DNA of 64,000 nt. It comes from Bolinopsis microptera (Eukaryota > Ctenophora > Tentaculata > Lobata > Bolinopsidae). The notes beneath the pieces are model-generated. The model had not been told where the DNA came from and searched no databases. It saw only the letters and a program-made list of their open reading frames with translations. The position numbers were made by a program, and so were the translations under genes. Positions 43,801 to 52,800 of this stretch are shown here, piece after piece (the stretch's first letter is position 1; every line of letters starts with the position of its first letter). The DNA lies in the NCBI RefSeq assembly GCF_026151205.1, contig NC_087074.1, positions 8,101,726 to 8,165,725 on the forward strand. Direction: 5' to 3'.

Positions 43801-46800
43801 GACATATGTTTTCGTCACTTCTGAATGTGCGCATTTTAGCGCGCGAGTTTGCGTGCACGTCACGTGATATTGTTAGCAGTGAGTGTAATCACGAGTCTGG
43901 AGAATTTGTCTAGTACAAGGCCCAGACCCTTTAGCGTATCTGTAGTAAATTTTGTGGCGATGTAATATCTATGACACCACTAAAAATTGAGGAATAGGGA
44001 AGTGTTCACAATATCCAACTTAGCATGGTAAACTTATGATATCTCTGGCTGAAGATGAACAACTCTAACAGTATTTATTTTTTCATTTTTTTATTTTTTT
44101 ATTTTTTTTTTCAGTATTTATTTTAATCAGCTGAGAAACATTAATTGGTATTGTTACCTTATCAATATGTATACGTCATATATATATATATATGTCGTCT
44201 CGCTTTATATATAGTAAGATTACTTCGAAATTGAGACCGATATACGTACAGTACTTTCAGGTGAGAGGTCGCATAGAAAAATCTATTAGAAAATTATATA
44301 GCAATTATCTTACAGTATAATTATTACATAACACCCAATATAAGGTCTCAATATGGGAAATTTATAGAACTGGAACTGCTGTTGAGAAATATCATATTAA
44401 AAGTCTCGGTAGCTTTCGCAGCTGTAACCTATTACCAATGCTAAGATTGGACCAGATCGCATTAACTTGCTATAAAGTTCAAAGATAAAACTAGAGTTTC
44501 AATTTAAAGTCCACCTGTTACCGGTAAGATAGGTTTAATTGCTGGTCAGGGCTATTTTTAGTTAAAGTCAGCGAAATCGTAGGATTTCAAAGGAACGGAA
44601 TATTTCGTCACTTTGTAGACCCTTAAACATTTATCTTGTTTACCCTTTAGAATTAGAATGATCTAATATTTACAAATCGTAGCGTCAGCATAATGTGACA
44701 TGAGCCGACGATAAGACGATCAAAGAGCTACTTCACCAATTTCTGGAACTAAAATAGTCACAACAATAGGGAAAACTCCTGGACTGCCTGATGGAGTACG
44801 ATCACCTTGGAGATACAATCCTAGGTGACATCACCCTGGTTATCACCACAATAGGTCTACTCAGCAACCTCATCCTCTTCTCATACTTCCTCTGCAACCG
44901 AGCCTGGAGAAGACTCAGTGACACGCTCTACTTCCTCACCTGCCTGGTCGACATTGTCATCATCGTGTTCCATGTGCCGGTATCTCTGAGTCTCACTGCT
45001 AAGAGAGAGCCAGCAGTGTGGTTTCAGGGTGGGGTGGGATGTGGGGTCTGGGGTGTGGTTTGGAATACTGCCATGAGGCTCTCCATCTTTATCATCATGG
45101 CTCTCACGGTCAGTAGGATGATGATGTTACTCCACCCTTTTAGAAGGATAAGCAAGTTTTATATCCTGGTTTTTATTGGGGTATATTTTGCATGGGAGAT
45201 GGCACATTCTTTAATTCCTTTCTATTTTGGCCTGAAATACAGCTACCTGAAACAGATCGTCATGTGTATTTGGCCGGAGGATATCGTCTTTGGTTACCCC
45301 ACTAGCGGATTCTACGTCTGGTTTTTTTACAGGGCAATATTCGAGTTTGCGACCCCATACTTTGTCATCATAACCTGTTGTATCATCTCGATAGTATCTC
45401 TCCGTAAATCCAAACGGACTCACAAACATAACCCACCAGACTGCGTAAACACAAAAAACAACGCAACCACGACCATTATTCTGCTGGCATGCGCTTACAT
45501 TGTCTGCAACACACCAATCGTTATCTACAGCACGATCAGTTTCTTAGACTCATCTATCGACCCCAACAACTCGGTGTTTGCTTCCTGGGATGCCAGCAAC
45601 TACAACTACTGCTTCATAATCTCCTGCATCAACAGTGTGCTGCTCAATGCTGTAGTTAATCCCGTGCTCTTCTGTACCAGAGTAACAGCCATCAGAGCAT
45701 GGGTTAGAGGCTGCTTTGTGAAGAGGAGGAGGACGAAACAAGGACAGATAAGATGTGAATCTAGAGTTACAGCACCTACATTTCAACAAGCAAGTACCCA
45801 GCTATAGGTGGAAAGTTGGAAAATGTTGCACTCAGAAGAGCAACATTTTGACGTTAACCAGATTAACATAAATATTCAAATCTTTAAGAGACGGCCTGAT
45901 TAGTGATCTGCAATAAACCAGAATGTTCAGTTATTGCTTTATTGGGGGAGGACGCTAGATTCTCGTCCACTCCCTGATCAATTTATTTATTGCTTGTAGT
46001 GAATGCTTTCAGAGGAAAACATATTTTATAATCTTAAAGAGTCTTGACTTGAAAACGACGCCCTTGTCTACCCACCGATATAATATTTTGTTGTACAATT
46101 TATCGCGAATAGACTACAGAGATATTAATACCTTTCATGGAGCGGTTGGGCGAGGCCTCAATAGTAAAACAATTAAATTCATTCCTCAAGATGTGAGTTA
46201 CGCCCCTTATTTTATCTTTCATCTGAAGTCCATTAGAGAAATTGTAAGACTGTAATATCTCGAACTTACAATTATATTGATAAGGTGGACAATACCTTAA
46301 GAGATCACTGAAAACTATAACTTAGAGCGTCACGTTATCAAGATAATACATTGAATATGTAATTGTTCACCGAATAAGTTGAAACTAAACACTGTTACCA
46401 AGAAACTGAAGAACATGAATAATACATGATCTTATGATGTTTGGAGATCGTTCATGTTATTTACCTAATTAGGCAGTTAATCGTGTCAAAAAATCGAAAA
46501 AAACCAAGAATATGCCTCGTTATACGGTTCCGTGAAATATGTCTACGAATTCGCACACGACAAACTCAGACCAATGAGCGCAAGAGAAACTACTTAACAA
46601 TCATCAATCCGTGAGAAGTAAGAAGTGAGGGTAACTTACCAGTCTCGCCAGTGAGAAGCACAGGTTCACAGTGCAGGACAGCGCAGGCAAGCTTCTCCAG
46701 CAACACCACAGTGTGCCGAGTGTGGGCGAAGAGTGGGGTGGGGTGGGGTGTTCCCCCACATTGAAGAGTGCACCGCCCCACCGTGTAGTGGGTTCGGGAG

Positions 46801-49800
46801 GCAGTCACTACTGGCTGGTAGCTCGTCAGATAGCTCTCTACCTTGAGTGATTCGAGTTTTAAAACTGAAACTAAAAGAGAAAATATTTTGATATTCATTA
46901 CTAGCATGATGCTATACTTTCTGTCTTCAATAAGTCGAATTTAAAATATTCAAAATCATTTTGTTGATTTTGAATAAATTAATGATTGTTACCTTCGATT
47001 TTGGCATGCTGAGAAAAGTTCCGATCTTGTAGGCTGTCTCAGTGCGCTTTTGAGGGCAAGACTGCCAGCTGCAAAAACAATCAACTGCCTGCAACAGTTA
47101 AAATCGTTCATTTCGGAGCAATCAGGACATGTCGAAATTTCCTCTCAGTCAATTTATATAAATTCTAAGGTTCTACTTCATATTACAATGTCTTATTATA
47201 CGTAATATTAAGTACTGCAAGGAACATGGTTAAAAACTGCCAGCACGAACCTCCAAGAACACCTCTTTAGTGACGACAGTGAGGTTGTGAGTGAGGTGCC
47301 CCTGCACCCTGCTCGACCATTTCATTAATTGTCTGAGGGTAGAGTTAGATAGAGAGTTGTAGAGGTGAACCAGGCGCTCCGAGCAGCCGGCCAGTGCTGG
47401 GAACTTCCCTGATATAACCTGACAAGGGTGCTGATCAGACGATAAAGTTTGTTTTTAAAACAAAAGCTCTGTTTAGAAGCGGCCGATTATGCAGCAGACT
47501 AATGCGACTACGACTAATTAGACATTTTACAAATCCGTATTATGAGTTACCATCATAATATGCTTCTGATTACTCATAGATTACCATAAAATTTGGAGCC
47601 ACGCAATGACTAGTCGTTTCATCCCCACTATTTATGCAAGTAAAAGTTACGGCTCATATTTCTAGTTTTGCTCAATAATATTACTCTAGGAAATGCTGGT
47701 AACTTTAATTCCGTTCAAGATATAGACCTGCTTCAGTTGGATATCGTCGTAAAATTTCAGTCTGACTTGAATGAAAGTGTTGTCCAGCATAGCCAGTACA
47801 GGGTTATGTTTGTAACTGAAACCATTGTCAGTGACCCGCTGAGTAAGGAATATCGTAAAGTTGGGGTGGGTTGGAAGTTCCACTACCGGGGTCTGGATAC
47901 GACGAGTCTCTGTTACAGACTTTATCAGGGCTATCTGAGGAGGCGATGGAGTTGGTTAATGATTTCTGAGATTAATTATGCCAATATTTAGGAAATACAA
48001 ACCAAACTTTTTTACCTTAACTTTCATTAAAGACGCAGCTGGTACAAAAATAGGAGATCTGAAAATTGATCAAATTTGAAAAGTAAACACACGATGTCGG
48101 AGGGAGCGTGGTCGATATCCTCGAATATAATCCACTTCCCGGTGGAGGCTGCCCGAGTAATGATACCAGGCTGCCAGACATACTGTCCCGGCACTTCACT
48201 GCATACGTAGTTCCCTATCAGGATCTACAATTGGGATGAGAGTTTTTGTTATTGTCGATCTTACGTTGGAGGAAAAAAGATAAATACTTTTCCGGTTATG
48301 AAATGATATGAGAATCGTTTAGAATGCTGTTCACATGCAATTACTTTTAAAAATAAACAAATTAAAAGTTAAAACAAACAATACCCTCCACCCAATTGGG
48401 CATAGCTTGAATATCGTCAAAGGTAAACAATAAATTAAATTAATTAATAGGGTAAACATAAGAAAGGAGATTTTGTTGGACGATATCAAATGGAAATATC
48501 AATGAGATGATTGCTTGCATGGTCCACAAATATGGTTCCAATGTGAACAAAAGAAACGTGATCGAAGTGGTTTAGTCCCATAAAATATGTCACAAAATCA
48601 GTAATTTAGGAGAACAAAGTATTTAAGTATGTTGTTTAAATTACAATAGGAGAAACAGATAGCAGAAAGTGACCAACTTGTTCTCCCCTAGGCCTACCTT
48701 GCTATCAGTCTGTTCGTCCAATTGAACCGACAACACATCCTCCTGACTGAGCCCGAACAACGAAGCAAAATGCTCCAAGACGCACGTTTTTCCTGGAAAT
48801 TGAAACGGTTGAATGGCGAGACCGAACAGAGATTTAATCAAAGCAACCATTTTAGGTTTCAATAATTAGCAGGAACTCCTAAAATCAACTAAAACGAAAG
48901 GTATAATGACAAGATATAGTTTACCTGACCCTATTTGACCCTGTAATAAAACTGGCTTTCTAGCATCATATGCTTCGCCGATATGTGCGATTGCTTCTTC
49001 AACATTTGATGTGCGGACGAGTTCTTTAACTGTACCCTGAACATTGAGCTGCGTTATTTAAAGTAACCCAACGGACACGGGTAAAGGTGGTGCAAGTTTA
49101 TTTGACACGTGACAGTGGTAATCCAATCAGCTTGTAGAACCAACCTATCTATTTCATACTTACTGTTTGATTCTGAACAAACTTGTGACATCTCCTTACC
49201 ACACGTGTTTGAGTTAGCAGAAAGCAATATGACAAACCCTTTTATGGTGTCCCAAGTGGATTTACCTACCATGTAAGCACCTAAGAGCGTTTCTCCTTAA
49301 AAAATGGATGGTATGGCTAAAATTGTAAGTTTGAATGTAAAGAGGTTTTGATCCGCAAGCAATGCACATTGCACTACTCACCTTCTTTTGCTTTATATGA
49401 AGGGTACCGCCACAAGTGTCAAATATGGAATGTGACAATCTCTCCAGATACACTGGTTCTGAATCATCCATAACTGCGTCACCAGTACCGTCTTCCTTCC
49501 TGACAAAACAAGGAAATGAAAAGTGATAAAGGCCAGGCAGGTTATGATTACAACATGTTCAAATATTAAAAAGCTGAGGGGATTTTCTATTAATTTGCTT
49601 CTGCCGTCCTACCCGTGGTGCCAGATTAACAATGAGGAAATAAGTGGTGTTTCTTTCAAACCTCTTTTTTGCAACTCTAGTATTACCTGATAGTTAATAA
49701 TGGGACAACAAAATTTGAGAGTTTACCAAAGATCCCCGGGGTAATCCACAGGTGTCGAGGTACCAAACACGTCGTCATTCAGACCATTGCACAGTGTCAG

Positions 49801-52800
49801 CAAGTGCTCTGCACTCCTGGGTGAGAGTTGTTTTAAAGGGGGCACTGTATTATAGCCGTACTTCAAGCAAACTTTACGCGGCACCTCCAAACTGCAGTGA
49901 CGCGAATGGGCACTCACGTGCTATGCGCATGCCGTAGAATTGGCGCGCGGCGCGTAAAAACCTAAAATTCGTCGCTTAGTCAAGGAAGTTGTCATGACTT
50001 TGTGCCATCGCGCCGTACACAACCTACTATTTCACAGTGCTCCGTTTGAGCACATGTGGCAAAAGAGTGGTCCTACCTGCTTATTTCAGCATCACCGGAT
50101 TTCCTTAACCTCAGCAAATCTTCTTTACAGATAAGATCTTTGCATTGGGGAACACTCTTGACAATGCTGAAATTTAAGAGTCAAGAGTTGAGAAAATATC
50201 TTGCACACCCATAGTTAGCAAATTTAGTTCCGTAAATTCCTCTTTTTTTGGAACGGTGGGATTAGAATTGAATGAAAACTGCACATTCTTTGTAAATAGT
50301 GTACCTTGTTATTCCTGACAATATGTTAAGAGTATCTTTCGAGGACAGATCATCTTTGAGAATTCCCACCTTTGATATCATAAAATTGTAGCATTCTCTG
50401 AAAGTTGTCAGATTAATTTGAGTATGTCATCATAATGTCATGGTGGTCAGAAGATGTGATGGCCCCGTCAAGTCTTGACGAAACTCAACATAGGTCACAT
50501 GTAATTTGAGTATTATATATGAAATAGGAATGAAATTAACTCATCACGTTTAAACATACGACACACGTACTCGTGTTCTAGATATTCTGTCAAATTGAAA
50601 ATGTCACGAATGCTTATTTAAACAGTACAAAGTTAGACTTAACGGGCGGCAGAGCTTTTGGCAGACTTACACGGATATGTTGGTATGCGCTGCAGTCTTT
50701 CCTAAGGCATGCACATACTCCACATGTTTCGTCTGGTCCTCACTTCCTCGCACCACGAAAACCTGGACGGAAAGAGATCAGTTATCAGGCGGATTTGAAA
50801 ACGTTTCTTAAGAAATTATTAATTGTGTTGGGGACAATTCACTAGAGGTACAGGAATTAGATTTGACTTGAGAAGTTGACAACACAGTGATTGGAAGCAG
50901 TACTGAAAACATGGCGCCCATCCTCTGCCAAATGAAGACCGATGACTCAGTCAATCACTAGTCACTACTACAAGATAATGTAGGTAGCTGCAGTGGCGTA
51001 ACGAAGGGCCCCGCCGACCCCCATCTTAGGGGGGCGCCAAATCGTCGTTTGAATGTGGGACAATTTGGAAAAAGTTTACAGGTTTACTACGGACTACGGT
51101 ACTAGCAAAACTGCCCGTTTTGCTCTAGAAACTCACTTTTTAGAGATTTTACCGGCGTATCCTCTAAAATCATCTAATTTGTTCAATTTCAGGGAGGGGC
51201 GCCAAAAGAGGAAAGGGCGCCAACAGGCAACGTTACGCCACTGGGTAAGTGATCACAGACTAAAAGACTAAACCCGAAAAACTTACTTTGCAAAGGGAAC
51301 GACAGGTGGAAGCAACATGATAACATATCTCAGGTACTAGCCAGCATGTGTAGAGATAATCTACTATCTTTTCAGCATTGTTCAACTCCTTCAACCCCTG
51401 AATTGGAAACAAATGAAAAAAAAGTGTGTTACATATTAAAGGGTCATGACGCTGGAGATTTGGTATCAAAAAATATTTGAATAGTGATAAAAATAGTATT
51501 TATAATATAAAATGCAATCACTATGTGAAAGAACGGACTTTCTAACTGATTCAATTACCAAGTTACAGCCCCATATCACTAATTTCATGTAGCGTCACGG
51601 CAGCCCTCTCCATGACATGCTTGGTTAAAATAACACAGTACTAGGGCACTTTGTGTTCCCACTTCCTTTGCTTGTGGTGTTTTGAGTTTTGACTTAGCTA
51701 TATTTAGTTACTTTTTATTGCAGCAGTTCAGAATCAGCTGTGTACTCAATGTAAACATCAATACTTCATGCTTATAAAATTATAACATAACTAAAAATCA
51801 AATTGTATTCATAAATTTTACAACCGTGGAAACAGTTTCAAGAAATATGCAGCTTATTCGAGACGGGAGAAAAATTGAGACTCCTTAATGGCTGTGTATT
51901 GGTCTGAAGGATACAGTCTTCTTATTTCCCCGATTACACACAGCCCATTCCGAAGGCACACAACTCCAGTAGACCAGTACCTCCTGATTTCCAATAGCCG
52001 TTTTGAACAGTTCGTACTCTGTCACACATCGTATACCTTTGTCTTCCAAAATCGAAACCATGAGACACATGCTTTCTCGACAGTAGTAGTTCTCTATCTT
52101 GATGGCAGTCTAATACACAGACCACATGAGCACCAGCTTTCAATCGGTACTAGAGCTGGTAGAGCACTGAGGCGAGATCCTTCCGGGATGTATGATCCTT
52201 CTTCGTCTGTATCAGTATCGCATGATCCATAGCCTTGCTGGCTAAGCTCGGGTGGGCGACAATTGACCCCCTCCCCCCGACAATTGACCCTAACCCTGAC
52301 CCTGACCCTGACCCTAACCCTAACCCTGACCCTAACCCTGACCCAGGACCCTAACCCTGACCCAGGACCCTGAGCCTGAGCCTGACCCTGACCCTGACCC
52401 TGACCCTGACCCTGACCCTGACCCTGACCCTGACCCTGACCCTAACCCTGACCGTGACCCAGGACCCTGACCCTGACCCTGACCCTGACCCTGACCCTGA
52501 CCCTGACCCTGACCCTGACCCTGACCCTGACCCTGACCCTGACCCTGACCCTGACCCTGACCGGTACTAGAGCACTGAGGCGAGATCCTTCCGGGATGTA
52601 CGATCCTTCTTCGTCTGTATCAGTATCGCATGATCCATAGCCTTGCTGGCTAAGCTCGGGTGGGCGACAATTGACCCCCCCCCCCGACAATTGACCCTAA
52701 CCCTGACCCTGACCCTGACCCTGACCCTAACCCTAACCCTAACCCTAACCCTGACCCTGACCCTGACCCTGACCCTGACCCTGACCCTGACTCTGACCCT

